This document shows, one piece after another, positions 10,395 through 21,977 of a stretch of DNA of 64,000 nt (its first letter is position 1; each line of letters begins with the position of its first letter). Made by a program: the position numbers and the translations under genes. The notes under the pieces were generated by a model that saw only the letters and a list, made by a program, of their open reading frames with translations, was not told where the DNA came from and did not search any database. The stretch is from Euclidia mi (Eukaryota; Arthropoda; Insecta; Lepidoptera; Erebidae): positions 123,016,331 through 123,080,330 of the forward strand of contig OX123183.2 in NCBI GenBank assembly GCA_944739405.2, given 5' to 3'.

Positions 10395-12190
10395 TAAAAT
10401 ATCGGAGACGATACCCATATCGACTTTAAGAAATAATCCCGTCCGCCATCTTTGATTTCCTATCCGCCATCTTGAATCACGAAATAGATGTTTTATTTGG
10501 ATTCACCATCCCTTAAATCATCAGAAACGATACCCATATTTATTTTTAAATTTTTTCCCATCCGCCATCTTGAATCACGAAATAGATGTTGTATTTGGAT
10601 TCCCCATCCCTTCAAACATCGGAGACGATACCCATATTGATTTAAAAAAAAAATCCCATCCGCCATCTTTGATCACGAAAAAGATGGTGTTTTTGAATTC
10701 CCCATTCCTTAAAATATCGAAGACGATACCCATATCGACTTTAAAAAAAAATCCCATCCGCCATCTTTGATTTCTCATCCGCCATCTTTGATCACGAAAT
10801 AGATGTTGGATTTGGATTCCCCACCCCTTTAAATATTGGAGTTGATACCCATATTGATTTTAAAAAAAATCCCATCCGCCATCTTTGATCACGAAATAGA
10901 TGGTGGTTTTGAATTCTCCATTCCTTAAAATATACATACATACATACATATGCTCACGCCTTTTTCCCGTCGGGGTAGGCAGAGACAACAGATCGCCACT
11001 TGCTTCTATCCTTGCAAACCTCACGTGCTTCCTCTACATTCATTATTCTTTTCATACATGCTCGCCGGTTGCGGGTGCTTCGGACTTTTCCGTTTTTCAA
11101 GACGTCCCCAATTTGGTCCACGAACGTCTTACGAGGTCTGCCGCAACCGGCTTGTCCATACACCTCTGCCATATATATTTGATTCGTCAATCTTTCTTCA
11201 CTCATTCTCTCCACGTGTCCAAACCATTTCAGCATTCCTTTCTCAATCCTTGTCACGACATCTTCTTTCAGGCCACATCGCTCTCGTATTACTGCATTCG
11301 GAATTCTATCAATCAGTCTCACCCCACACATACTACGCAGTGATCGCATCTCAACTGCGTTAATTCTGCTTGCATGCTTTTTCTGCCATACCCAACACTC
11401 ACTTCCATACATCAAGGTGGGCACCAGCACTCCATTATGAACCGCCAGTCGCGCCTTTTTAGGCACGGTTTGGCCGTTCATAAAGGCATGCAGCGCTCCA
11501 TTCACACTGTTCCCCGCTATCACTCTCCTTTCAATATCACCTTCACATCTTCCATCTCTTGTAAACATGCTTCCCAAATATACAAATCTTTCAACTTGTC
11601 CCACATTTTCATCTTCAATCGTAATAATTCCTTAAAATATCGGAGACGATACCCATATCAACTTTTAAAAAAAATCCCGTCCGCCATCTTTGATTTCCTA
11701 TCCGCCATCTTTGATCACGAAATAGATGTTGTATTTGGATTCTCCATCCCTTCAAACATCGGAGACGATACCCATACTGATTTTAAAAAAAATCCCATCC
11801 GCCATCTTTGATTTCCTATCCGCCATCTTTGATCACGAAATAGATGTTGTATTTGGATTCACCATCCCTTAAATCATCAGAGACGATACCAATATTGATT
11901 TTTAAAATTTTTCCCATCCGCCATTTTTGATTTCCCATCCGCCATCTTGAATCATGAAATAGATGTTGTATTTGGATTCCCCATCCCTTTAAACATCGGA
12001 GACGATACCAATATTGATTTTTTAAAATTTTCCCATCCGCCATCTTTGATTGCCCATCCGCCATCTTTGATCATGAAATAGATGTTGTATTTCGATTCTC
12101 CACCCCTTAAAATATCGAAGGCGATACCCATATTGATATTTAAAATTTTCTCATCCGCCATCTTTGATTTCCCGTCCGCCATCTTGGATT
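10395..12190. repeat. Tandem array, period about 118 bp (in copy 2)
   Basis: The same unit as in copy 1, with gaaatagatg-type markers near 10477, 10576, 10674, 10795, 10893, 11718, 11836, 11955 and 12075. The gap between 10893 and 11718 is the LINE insertion. The minus-strand peptides translated across it (MADG, KDGGW repeats) are by-products. Confidence 0.85.
10934..11626 (-). pseudogene. RTE-like LINE, 5'-truncated C-terminal segment
   Basis: Flanked by a perfect 14-bp target duplication attccttaaaatat (10920-10933 and 11627-11640). The minus strand encodes an uninterrupted 220 or so residue C-terminal part of a LINE polyprotein, entering just after the reverse-transcriptase core (ERFVYLGSMFTRDG), through LMYGSECWVWQKK and CGRPRKTF, to SAYPDGKKA and a stop. 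A gtatgtatgta tail (catacatacata on plus) follows. The frame is intact but catalytic domains are absent because of 5' truncation, so it is a dead-on-arrival copy. It matches 16945-18079 plus 22196-22345. The clade call (RTE-like) is by motif only. Confidence 0.9.
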
Positions 12191-12599
12191 ACTAAATAAA
12201 TTTCATATTATTAATCAGCGTCCCGAAAATCTCGAAAACGATACCCATATAGATTGTATCCTATCCGTTTAGCCTTTTTTTGCCTTTGACCCAACCCTCC
12301 CCCGTCTCGTTTGACCATTTTATTATTTTTGTCTGGCCCCTAAAAGTTGTGGCGTAATTTTATATAGCTTATAGCCTTTCGGAATAATTGGGCTATCATA
12401 GCCAATAACAATTTTTAAAATCCGACTGCTAGTTCCTGAGATAAGCCGACATTATGTTTTAGCCTTTTTAGCCTTTTGCCCGGCCCCAAAGGGTCGAAGC
12501 GCTATGTTATATAGCCTATAGCCTGCCGGAATAACTGGGCTATCGTATACAAAAAGATTTTTTCAGATCCGACCAGTAGTTCCTGAGATTAGCGCGTTC

Positions 12600-12638
12600 A
12601 AACAAACAAACAAACAAACAAACAAACAAACAAACAAA
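12600..12638. repeat. (AAAC)n microsatellite
   Basis: About ten aaac units, an expansion of the gtttgtttg motif native to the Helitron 5' end. Confidence 0.9.
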
Positions 12639-12666
12639 CTCTTCCGCTTTATTATATTAGTATAGA

Positions 12667-13084
12667 TAGTATAGATAGATATTCGGGGTAACACAAATCT
12701 CCTTTATTGGGCGGATACTATATAACTGTAAAAAGTATTTACACATACAAACTACTTAGTACAAAGCAAACTTGGGCCAATATCATAGAGCCAATATGGT
12801 GACTGTGATTTGTCTGTCAGAACCATTAGAATTTAACAAAATACTCGACAATCCGAATTTTGCGGATATATGTTGTCGACTCGAAATCTTTATTTTTTTA
12901 TGTTTTATTATTCAGGTAAGGTTTCGATGTACTCCTTGACGAAATTATTAATATAAGATTATCGACATCTGTGAGAATCTTTTGGAGTTAACAGATAATT
13001 GTGACTGTCAATTAATTATAGACAAATAATTTGCAATAAAATAAAATTGCGACTATAATTAAAGATCTAAGCTATCCTATCTCT
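12667..13084. other. No recognisable feature
   Basis: AT-rich spacer downstream of the Helitron pair; nothing recognised. Confidence 0.4.
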
Positions 13085-13200
13085 CAAGTTGGACCAGACT
13101 GCTCACGGTGTGCCAATTTAATTTAAAATCGGTTAAGTAGTTTGGGAATCCATCGCGAACAAACATCGTGACAGGAGATTTATATATATTAAAATTATAT
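13085..13200. repeat. Interspersed repeat scrap
   Basis: Contains taaaatcggttaagtagtttggg and aacatcgtgacaggagattt, strings I recall from a dispersed lepidopteran repeat 3' region, ending in AT dinucleotide-rich DNA. Class unknown. Confidence 0.3.
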
Positions 13201-13619
13201 ATATATAAACATTTTTAACCTTATATCCATACTTATATCTAATTATTAAGTTATTGTTACAACAACACTTCTCTCCAGTTTCTGGACGAAGCATTCTGCA
13301 TTAACACTGACCATAGAGGTTTATGACACTGACACTTGACACTTAATCTATATGGCATTGCGCATCAAAAATGGCGTAATTGTTATTCATAATAAATAAT
13401 AATCTTAGTTTACATTACAATAAAAAGAAATATACTTATATTATAATTTACTTGTGTGTTCTATATTTGTGTAGTGTATTATATGTGTGTATAAGTATAT
13501 GGTGTAATGACTGCAAGATGTCATAGCGAGACTATTTTTCAACCTGCTATGCTATTACAAGTAAGTACTAATTAAAGCTGTTGTTATGCTGCAATCGTTC
13601 ATGTATATGTAAGTGTAAG
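13201..13619. other. No gene; possibly LINE 3' UTR
   Basis: AT-rich with GTGT-rich patches. It lies immediately downstream (minus strand) of the LINE frame at 13622-14512 and could be its 3' UTR; no tail or target duplication delimits it. Confidence 0.35.
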
Positions 13620-13621
13620 TC

Positions 13622-14612
13622 CTACCTCCCGAGCTTCTGCTCGTCTAATAAAAGCTTCTTAAGCCTAATGCGGAAAGTGTAAGACGTTTTAAGAGTACGA
13701 AGAGGAGGCGGCAGATCGTTCCAGCATCTTGTGGCAGCATACCTAAAACTACCACGAAAAGCAGTTGTTCTGTGTCTCGATACAACTAAGAGGTGTCTAG
13801 ATGCTCTTGTGTGATGGCAATTGATGTCCCTGGACCAAGATAGCTTCTTCAACAGATAATCTGAGTGCCCAGACCGCACAATGTCAAATAGTAATGAAGC
13901 TAGGTGAAAACGCCTGCGTCCAGACATTTTCAATAGGTTGCCATCATTCAAATAATTAGTGACATGGGTATGGGGTGGAATACTGTAGCAAAACCGTGCA
14001 CATGCATTCTGTACCCGCTGAACTAGCCTCTGAGTTCTGCCTATTATGCATGTACCATACACACTATCGGCATAGTTCAGTTTAGATAGTATCAGAGACT
14101 CGCAAAGCATGATTCTCATGTCTGTACTGAGGTATTGCCGCACTCTGTACAACAATTTGAGACGGTAAAAACAGTTTTGTACAGCCTCACGAACATGCGT
14201 CTCAAACTGAAGTTGACCATCCATTACTAGTCCCAGATTGCGAGCCTCCGACACCTGCTCTATTGGACAGCCATCAATATGTATGAGAGGATTCATGGTG
14301 TTAATTTTTTGGATACATTTCTTGGAGCCCATGATAATAAATTTGGATTTTAAGGGGTTAAGTACTAAGGAGTTACTTTTTGCCCATTTAGATATTCTAT
14401 CTAAGTCTGCATTAATTTTATTTACAGCAAGTCCACAGTCCTGAGGAAGGAAGGATAGATATATTTGGAGATCGTCAGCATACAGATGAAATTTGGTGAT
14501 GAAAAATTTCATTTCATTTCATTATTTTATTTTTTATAGATCTATCAGTCAGATAACTATGGAACCATTTTACTGTTGCCGAGTCACATCCCACCAAAAC
14601 ATCATAAAATGG
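13622..14612 (-). pseudogene. CR1/Jockey-like LINE reverse-transcriptase fragment
   Basis: Minus-strand frame of about 296 residues from 14512 to 13622. It begins at the catalytic box (FHLYADDLQIYL), then NADLDRISKWAKSN, RNLGLVMDGQL, LSKLNYADSVYG and a C-terminal block with RCWNDLPPPLR. Immediately upstream (14540-14610) the frame encodes KWFHSYLTDRS, an earlier reverse-transcriptase motif, but the stretch that normally separates the two is missing. So this copy has an internal deletion as well as 5' truncation. It is related to the LINE at 18080-22190 (shared YADDLQIY box). Not functional. Confidence 0.85.
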
Positions 14613-14749
14613 TGATAATAATATAATTATATTTTAGTTTAAATTTAATAACTGTGAAATCTGAATAATCTGAGGTATAATCCGTAAATAGTAGTTCAAT
14701 TAAAAAAGATAAAATTTTTGCTAACAAATTAATATAAACGATCCTTAAT

Positions 14750-15105
14750 CTGGGGGCACGGCAGTGCCCCCACCAAGTCGAGCAAAAAAGCGGCACGGCC
14801 GTACCATCCTTTTCTTGAAGCAATTCAGGGCATTTTCGATCCCCTTTAACTTATTTTTGGATAAAACTAGAAGCCTGTTTTTTTAGTAACCATGCAGGCA
14901 TTGTATAAACATGGTGTATTTCAAATTTCATTCAATTTGAACAACGTGTCAAAATTCTTCGTTTTGTCACTCACTGGCCGAGTCAATCTATTTATTTGAA
15001 ATATTAAAGATTTTTAACTAACCGACTTGGTATTACATGGATCTCACAACTTTTTACGGTAGCGAGACTTGGTATTTTGACAAGTATTGTTTTTATGAGA
15101 TAGAT
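14750..15105 (-). mobile_element. Unclassified element with terminal hairpin, copy 1
   Basis: About 355 bp, contiguous on the minus strand with the two outer parts of the element at 29135-30024. One end is an 8-bp hairpin gggggcac/gtgccccc at 14752-14771, next to tcgagcaaaaaagcgg. The other end holds ttgacaagtattgttttta. No coding frame. The terminal hairpin recalls Helitron-like ends, but there is no CTAG beside it and no target duplication is evident. Confidence 0.6.
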
Positions 15106-15337
15106 ATTATAAAATGACAATAGAGCATTATATCAAATTAAGTCGACCAAACAAAAATCAGGAAAACGAAACAACACCGTAAGAAAACAAATATGGAGGA
15201 ACATACGAAACTGTGACACCATTGTTGACGAAATAACATCGTTTGCTAATGAATGGTGTCGGGTTACAGCAACACTAACACTACGCATGTTTACTACATA
15301 CATAAGCGGCGTTCATCAATAAATATTTATTTATTTA

Positions 15338-15586
15338 TAGACTCATGCTGTATCCCTGAAGGGGTAGGCAGAGATGCAATATTACACCCACATTTCGCCA
15401 TGAGTTTTTATTTTGGTCTCACATAATAGGGGCGAGTCTATTACCGTACCGGGCACATTACAGACTCCGTGCTGCTACTGAGAATTTCTTAACAGAAAAC
15501 CCAATAACCCTTTGCCTGACCCGGGAATCGAACCCAAGACCTCCAATCCCACGCGCAAATTTATGCCGCGAGACCAACGAGGCAGT
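15338..15586 (-). mobile_element. SINE family A, head type 2, antisense
   Basis: Reverse copy: tail near 15339-15375 (actcatgctgtatccctgaaggg), reversed B box (gggaatcgaacccaag) near 15522-15537, type 2 head (gccgcgagaccaacgaggcag) to 15586. Slightly more diverged than the 25176 copy. Confidence 0.8.
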
Positions 15587-15804
15587 TTTTAAAATATATA
15601 CGAGTAAATAAAAATAAGTTGCAATTTGATCAAGGGATCAAAGAAATTTATAGAAGATAATGTAATAAAGAGGCATTGGATTACGAATGACCTACGGCTG
15701 AAATACTCGAAATTATGCAAGCAATGGAGCTGAATGAAAAAAAGCATGCATTTAAGATACGAGAAAATGTACTTGTCACTTAAAAATTACAGCTCTTTGA
15801 ACAA

Positions 15805-15896
15805 AACTTGGCAAATATGGCAAAATGTGGGTGTTAAAGCACACCTCTGCCTACCGGACTTGACTTACGGGAATTCAGGCGTGAGTCTATAAAAAA
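15805..15896 (+). repeat. SINE family A tail fragment
   Basis: Plus-strand scrap: atggcaaaatgtgggtg, cacctctgcctacc, then caggcgtgagtctataaaaaa, matching the 3' part of SINE family A with a small rearrangement between the two halves. Confidence 0.65.
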
Positions 15897-16381
15897 GTAA
15901 AGTATTTACGTTTCGAAGGCTTATGTGAACATGGAGTCATTACGATATACCTACAAGCCTATTTCAGAGCGAAAGAAAACCTAAAAGAGATTCAATTTCA
16001 GGTTACATTTTCTTAAAGCTCAAAAGGGCTCGAGAAAATTACTTCCAAACGAAGTTTAAAAATTGCTTTCATTATGTAAATGACAATTAGCAACTGATTT
16101 CACGTTTCAGCTGATCGTCAGTGATAGCGCAAATACTGGTGTTGATTACTTTCGGACTTTTCGGTACTTTTCGAATAATTCTGTTGGGAATTCGACTATA
16201 ACTGAGTATTTTTGCGAATGGTGATAATGGAGTTTTGATGGAAATGATTTCTGTGCTTATCTCTTGCTGGAGGATGTTTTGCAACGCTTTGTAACGGATC
16301 TTGTATTATCTTAATATAAGTGATGATCGAGTATGTGATTTGAGTGCTCTTAGTTTATTTGTATAGACGATTGAAAACGAC
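15897..16381. other. No recognisable feature
   Basis: A 65-codon minus-strand frame at 16087-16284 has no recognisable motif and is not supported. No repeat terminus seen. Confidence 0.4.
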
Positions 16382-16549
16382 GAGTTGAGCCCGTGGTTAT
16401 AACCACATATTTAAGCGTGATGTTGTATAGCCTACTGCTTAGATAAATGGGCTATCTAAAACAAAAAAAAAACAATCATATCGAATCAGTAGTTCCTGAA
16501 ATTAGCGGTTTCAACCAAACAACCATTCAAAAAACACTTTATATACTTA
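16382..16549 (-). mobile_element. Helitron family A, degenerate reverse copy
   Basis: Reversed 3' hairpin (gcccgtggttataaccac), gatgttgtatagcct, gggctatctaa, and the reversed 5' block (cagtagttcctgaaattagcg). Terminal CTAG is not preserved. Same family as 2216-2432. Confidence 0.65.
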
Positions 16550-16557
16550 TCCCTACT

Positions 16558-16800
16558 CCCTACTTTTAATATTATAAATTCGAAAGTGTGTATGTATGTA
16601 TGTTCCGTTTTCCCGCTAAAACGGCTGAACCGATTTCGTTGAAATTTGATATAGAGATATACTGGACCATGGAGACGGACATAGGCTACCATAAGATGCA
16701 AAAAATAAACTGGGAGGGATTGTAGGGAGGCTAGAAGTTTGTTCGGCACAAACCTCTTGGAAGTAACAACGCATGCGCTATAATAATTGAGTGCGCATGT
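16558..16800 (+). mobile_element. Helitron family C, 5' part
   Basis: Begins ttttaatattataaattcgaaag, followed by gtatgtatgtatg and cggctgaaccgattt, the 5' block of a second Helitron family seen at 22366-22626. No 3' hairpin or CTAG could be assigned before the LINE at 16945, so this is a partial copy. A further scrap of the same start (ctactaatattataaatgc) is at 16914-16932. Confidence 0.5.
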
Positions 16801-16944
16801 GCGTATATCTGTCAGTACTGACACATCATACATAATGTCATATTGTGCACGGCATTGTTCGCATATATAAACTAATAATAATATACTACGCTTAAACGGC
16901 TGAAACGATTTTTCTACTAATATTATAAATGCAACAACATATAA

Positions 16945-18079
16945 TTGTTTGCAAAGATACTGATTGAAAGAGTGATTTCTGAAACGGACAGTAAAATTTG
17001 GGATGTGCAAGCGGGATTCAGAAAGGGAATGGGATGTACGGATCAAGTCTTTTCCTTAAGTTGCATTGCAGAGAAAGTCTTAAGTAAACACCAGAAGGTT
17101 TTCTGCGCCTTTATTGACCTGGAAAAGGCTTACGATCGAGTGGTGAGGGCTGAACTTTGGTCAACACTTTCTGTGTATGGAGTGAGCAGGAGTCTGATAC
17201 GGGCACTTGAATCCTTATATAGGGATTCAAGTGCCTGTGTCAGAATAAACGGACACGGACTGGTTTAACATTGATCGCGGTGTTAGACAGGGATGTGTAG
17301 CGTCTCCTTGGCTGTTTAATCTGTTCATGGACAGTTGTTTGACCGATCTAAAATAGTCTGAATGTGGATTAAGAATAGGTGGGTCAGTGTTTAAGACTCT
17401 GCTATACGCTGACGATCAGGTTCTATTTGCATCGTCAGCGTTGGATTTGCAGCAGATGGTCACCACGATGAATGAAGCGTATAAGAAGAAAGGTATGAAA
17501 GTGAATGTTAACAAAACCAAAGTCATGGTCATAGAGAGGGATGATAGTGTAACTGAATGTGACGTAATGATAGGAGATGAAAAAGTAGAGCAAGTGAACG
17601 AGTTTGCGTATTTAGGGTCTTTGTTTACGAGAGATGGAAAATGTGAGGGAGATATTGAAAGGAGAGTGAAAGCAGGAAATTGTGTGAATGGCGCTTTACA
17701 GTCCATCATCAGCAATGGTATTATCCCAAAGCAAGCTCGCCTTGCTATACTGCAGGGAGTTTTGGCGCCTACACTGATGTATGGTAGTGAATCATGGGTA
17801 TGGCAGAAGCAGCATGAAAGTAGAATCAATGCTGTGGAGATGAGAGCTTTAAGGAGTATGTGCGGAGTAAGGCTGATTGATAAATTGAAAAGCAGTGTGA
17901 TACGAGAGAAGTGTGGTCTAAAAGAAGATGTAGTGACAAAGGTTGAAAAAGGAATGTTGCGTTGGTTTGGACATTTGGAACGGATGGATGAAAGAAGGAA
18001 TACGAAAGGAGTGTATCGTGCGAGAATGAATGAAAATGTCGGTAGGGGACGCCCTAGGCGGACGTACGCCAACCAAATA
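16945..18079 (+). pseudogene. RTE-like LINE reverse transcriptase, 5' part of split copy
   Basis: Plus-strand remnant of a LINE reverse transcriptase. An RT motif block (QAGFRKGMGCTDQVF, AFIDLEKAYDRV) at 16945-17268 is followed by a frameshift near 17262, then RGVRQGCVASPWLFN and a TAG near 17355. A 233-codon frame at 17387-18088 has the catalytic box LLYADDQVLFAS, the YLGSLFTRDGKCEGD block and RGRPRRTY. The rest of the protein is at 22196-22345, separated by a 4.1-kb insertion. The endonuclease is absent (5' truncation). The frameshift, stop and insertion make it dead. Confidence 0.9.
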
Positions 18080-18401
18080 GATAGATAGATAGATGTATTC
18101 TTTATTGCACACCAAAGTAAAGTACATTTTATATAGTGACTTAAAGCTAAGTTTCATGTACAAACGGCGGCCTTATCGCCAGGGGCGATCTCTGCCAGGC
18201 AACCTTGGGATGGACAGGAATGATTAAAGCATTATTGTGGGCATGGTGTAGCTTTAAAGTGAAATAATTATCAATAAGATTATCCTAAATAAGATACACA
18301 TATATACATAAATAAATATACCTTTTACTTACATACATAAAATACATACATAATTTATACAAATACAATTAAATATATATCAATATACTAAATAATATAC
18401 A

Positions 18402-18530
18402 TAGACTCACGCCTGTTTCCCCGAAGGGGTAGGCAGAGGCATATTATACGCCCATTTTTCGCCAGTGTTTTGATCCCACGTAATAGGTGGCGAGCCTATT
18501 GCCGCTTATCGGGATATTATGTTTGCCAGA
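18402..18530 (-). repeat. SINE family A tail fused to a different sequence
   Basis: Reverse tail actcacgcctgtttccccga, gggtaggcagaggc, then cacgtaataggtggcgagcc, the 3' half of SINE family A. Beyond gccgcttatcggg the sequence no longer follows the standard head. It is a truncated copy or a third head type. Confidence 0.65.
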
Positions 18531-18678
18531 GCCTCGTCCGTTGATCGGCAGGTGCACCACTTGCAGGTGAGGTTGGCTTGGGACCTTAAGATCTTGGTGG
18601 GAACCCTATGCACCTAAATAATATAGATACAGTTTATACAAGTAATGAACTCAGATGATAATTAAGTTGATATATTTG

Positions 18679-19492
18679 TCAATCCTTGAAATAGTGCTTC
18701 TTTACCAAGTCTTTGAAAATATTTATTGTGCTTGCTCTTCGAATCTCCACTGGTAAAGCATTCCACAGTCGCACAGCCTGAACAGTAAAAGATTTGTCGA
18801 AGTAATTTGTGGAATGCTTCGGCATCTCCAGCGTTAGATCCTCAGACGACCTCAAGGACTTTACATGTGTGTCATCGAGGAACTTAAAGCGTTCTTTGAG
18901 ATAAGAGGGAGAATTAGGATTAAAAAGGACATTATATAACAATGTAAGAATGTGAGTATTCCTGCGAAGACGAATTGGCAGCCACTTGAGTTCGTTGCGA
19001 AAATCTGAAACGTGATCATATTTGCGCAATCCAAATATAAATCGTATGCAAAAGTTTTGGAGACGCTCAAGTTTATCTAGCTGCTCTTCAGTGGGGTCAA
19101 GATAGCTGACGTCCGCGTAGTCAATTATAGGCAGAAGCAGAGCTTGAGCAAGCGCAATCTTAGTGGCAGTTGGAAGGAAGTTGCGTAAATAGTTTGCGAC
19201 TCGTTTCTAGGATTTGAGATCTCCATGACATAGTATCATCAAAGTAAATACCTAGATTCCTTACGGTTTTGCTGAACGGAAGATCTTTTCCGTTAAAACT
19301 AATGCGTGGCAGTTCGGACCAACAAATTTTCGAGACGAGTTTGGGGCTGCCGACAACAATCAATTGTGTTTTGTCAGGATTTACCTTAAGTCCATATTTC
19401 GTGGTCCACTCACAGATACGCGACAGGTCCGAGCTAATGGTAGTACAGGCTTCTGCTAGCTTATTTAACGGAGCCTGCGTGTAAATTTGCAA
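18679..19492 (-). pseudogene. LINE C-terminal region (nested LINE)
   Basis: Minus-strand frames at 19160-19492 (ADDLQIYTQAPLNKL region downstream of the catalytic box, YGLKVNPDKTQLIVVG, NLGIYFDDTMSW) and 18679-19029 (VRLWNALPVEIR, a typical C-terminal block). At least one frameshift separates them. Together they are the post-catalytic part of a CR1/Jockey-like reverse transcriptase. Confidence 0.8.
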
Positions 19493-20809
19493 ATCATCTG
19501 CGTAAAGGTGGTAGGATGAAAGTAATTGGTTTGAGATAGAATTAATAAATATTGCGAAGAGTAAAGCACGCCACCCTGTGGCACACCGGCATTTGTGTTA
19601 GACCAAGTGGAATAAGTGTCTTCGATGCGTATACGTTGCCGGCGACCAAACAGGTAACTGTGAACCCAGTCAATTGCCGTTGGAGATACGTTAAGAGAGC
19701 GTAATATGCCAAGTATAATGTGAAAATCTACGGTGTTAAACGCATTACTAAAATCAAGTTGGGTCAAAACCGTCAGATTGCCACTATCCATACCCAGCCT
19801 AATGTCATCTGTTACACGAACCAATGCAGTGACAGTACTGTGCCCGGGGCGGAAACCAGATTGATAGGGATTTAGGAGCGCATGTTTATGTAGGAAGGAG
19901 CTAAGTTGAGAGTGAACAAGACGTTCAAGGACTTTTGATAGGAAAGGTAGTATGGAAATTGAGTCGATAATCGGAGAAGGAGCAGGGTTTGGACTTCTTA
20001 GGTAAAGGAATTATTAGTGCATCTTTCCAACTTGATGGAAAGACACCACGGGCTATGGAATGGTTAAGGATGTGACATAGGACTGGAAGAATTTCATCTA
20101 GGATGGGAAGGATCATTTTGCGGCTGACACAATCGTTGCCGACTGCATTGGATGTCACTGCCAGTATGCTCTTCTTAACGTCACAAGCGGAAAATTGATT
20201 GAAGATAAAGGGAGAATAATTTGGGGTTGGCAAAGATGAAAGATATTCTAAAGTGGTTCTTTTTGTAATTCCATCAAATTTGGACGAAGTAGTGAAATGA
20301 GTATTAAGAGAATCGAGGTTAATATTGTTTGGAATTGTTTGTTGCCGTGCCTTACTAACTCCCAAGGATTTAAGAAATTGCCAGACCTTTGCTGGATTAC
20401 CGTCTTCAACTGATGTTTGAATATGTTGGCGTTGCGCTTTCCTACACACCTTGTTACAGTGATTCCTGATAGCCACGTATTTTTGTTGATTGAAAGCGCT
20501 AGGTTTATGCTTCAATTTTGCTTTAGCGGCGGATTTCTTTGCCATAATGTTTTTTATATCTGCTGTTAGCCATGGTGCTGGTAATTGTTTTATTTTAACG
20601 GCGCGAATAGGCGCGTGCACGTCATATAAATTAATCAGATTTGATACTAGTATCTGAACTTTGGATTCAATACACTCTGAAGTATATAAAGACTCCCAGT
20701 CTATATTTGACAGCATCCTCACGAAGTCTGTCATGATCCATGCCACTAAAATTGCGCTGCAAGACAACCTTAGGCTTTGTTTTGGGTGGGCGTATTTTAT
20801 ACGAGACAA
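19465..20809 (-). pseudogene. LINE reverse transcriptase (nested LINE)
   Basis: Frames at 19925-20809 (pre-RT region, VFPSSWKDALIIPLPKKSKP, SDYRLNFHT) and 19465-19824 (DIRLGMDSGNLTVLTQLDFS, NTVDFHIILG, GVPQGGVL) contain successive reverse-transcriptase motifs in the right order. A frameshift near 19850-19925 and another just after GVPQG break the gene. No longer functional. Confidence 0.85.
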
Positions 20810-21523
20810 AGACTAGGTCGTGATAAGAGAACGCATCTGCCGTATATTGACCATGCTTGTAAACGAAACTAGGAGAAGACACCAAAATAAGGTCAAGAAG
20901 AGAAGGAGTGCAGTTGGGAAAGTGGTGAGTTGCTTTCAGTGTTAAAATTGATAAATTACAAGACTCCGTAGCTTGTCGAAAAGACGCAGCCCTTGAATCT
21001 TGCTTGAGGAGGCAAGTGTTGAAGTCACCCATTATAATAGTGTGACTATATAAAGGTGTGAGGTTTTCTAGGATCTGCTCAAATGAAGAAAAAAAGTTCA
21101 CACGGTTAGAAGGTGAGTAGTATACGCCTAATAGAACTTTAATATGGTGAAGTTCAAGTTCCAAAAAGAGATGCTTGCCAGCATTCGACTGTGGAGGCTG
21201 TGGAGACATAGTGACTATGTGATAGGGAATTTGTTGACGCAAGTATATGGCAACACCGCCTCCACTGCCGAAAGTGCGATCATTCCTAATTAGGTTGAAC
21301 CCTGGAAGAGAGTAAGATGCTGAGGGGAGACATGATTTAGCCATGATTCCGAAACAAGGACAGCATGTATGTTTTGGCAGTCTAACTTAGCCAGCATATT
21401 AAGAAAATGGGCCGGAATACTTTGCGCATTTATATGGACTACAAACACATTGACTGCTGGCCTAAGATTCGTAGACGGCCTTTTGCTATGCGGCCAGTAC
21501 GCATATCCTGCGTGTATCCGCAC
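20667..21523 (-). pseudogene. LINE endonuclease domain (nested LINE)
   Basis: Apurinic-type endonuclease of the same LINE. The N-terminal strand INAQSIPAHF and VLVSESWLN lie at 21290-21523. GGGVAIYLR, VYYSPS, IIMGDFNTC and SLLDLIL lie in the frame at 20667-21344. The two overlap in different frames, so at least one indel lies near 21300. Active-site residues Asn, Glu and Asp are visible, but the chain is broken. Confidence 0.85.
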
Positions 21524-21720
21524 CCGCAGAGCGTGCCCAGCCTCTCGTGCTTAACGACACGCAACGCGCGTGCAGGTCGAGCGTGTGTCTGTGCTGACGC
21601 GACACGCGACGTACGAGTTGCTATACAAAAAAAACACACATGAGTGGTCGTCAGCACATGCGTGGTATGGGTATGATTCACGCGTCGCGTGTTTCGGCAG
21701 CACGCTTGTATATTTTTTCC

Positions 21721-21936
21721 CTAAACACGACTATTGTGGGCTAGCCGCATCGCAGGATCCGACACTTGGGACACAACATATACGTTTCCAGCAGTCAATG
21801 TGTTAAAGAGCTTGGGTACGTCTGAGAATAGTGACTGGAGAATGTCTCCCAGAGAAGGAACACTTTTAAAGCTGTCGTCTGAACTTGTTGCAGAAACAAA
21901 GGTGTCATCATCGTTGACTGAGTCTGTATCTGACAT
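21721..21936 (-). pseudogene. Possible N-terminal start of nested LINE ORF
   Basis: Minus-strand frame from an ATG at 21934-21936 with an acidic Ser/Asp-rich start (MSDTDSVNDDDTF, then SVPSLGDILQSLF). Position upstream of the endonuclease and same strand suggest the N-terminal part of the LINE protein. About 200 bases between the two do not read cleanly. No domain recognised. Confidence 0.4.
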
Positions 21937-21977
21937 TTAATAAATATAATAATATAAATACATATAATATAATAATA

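Larger units (their letters stand above)
10217..12666 (-). mobile_element. Helitron with internal tandem array, copy 2
   Basis: Reverse Helitron starting A|CTAG at 10216-10220 and ending GA|T at 12665-12667 (reversed TC), so both termini are present. The 5' block contains an expanded aaac microsatellite at about 12600-12638. The interior has about nine units of the same 118-bp repeat and a LINE insertion at 10934-11626. Copy 1 lies directly against its 3' end, giving a head-to-tail pair. Confidence 0.85.

Noticed and set aside
10900..11363. Plus-strand frames of 137-147 codons
   Set aside because: Antisense to the intact LINE C-terminal frame on the minus strand, with Cys/Ser/His-rich composition typical of such shadows.
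9031..12182. Long minus-strand open frames with repeated KDGGWE/MADG-like peptides
   Set aside because: They follow the 118-bp tandem units inside two Helitrons. No conserved length or frame, and indels shift the phase, so they are repeat by-products.
9010..12190. CRISPR-like array
   Set aside because: Units are about 118 bp with no unique spacers, and the host is an insect. It is a minisatellite inside Helitrons.
17416..18072. 218-codon minus-strand frame
   Set aside because: It is antisense to a clear reverse-transcriptase remnant with matching motifs on the plus strand.
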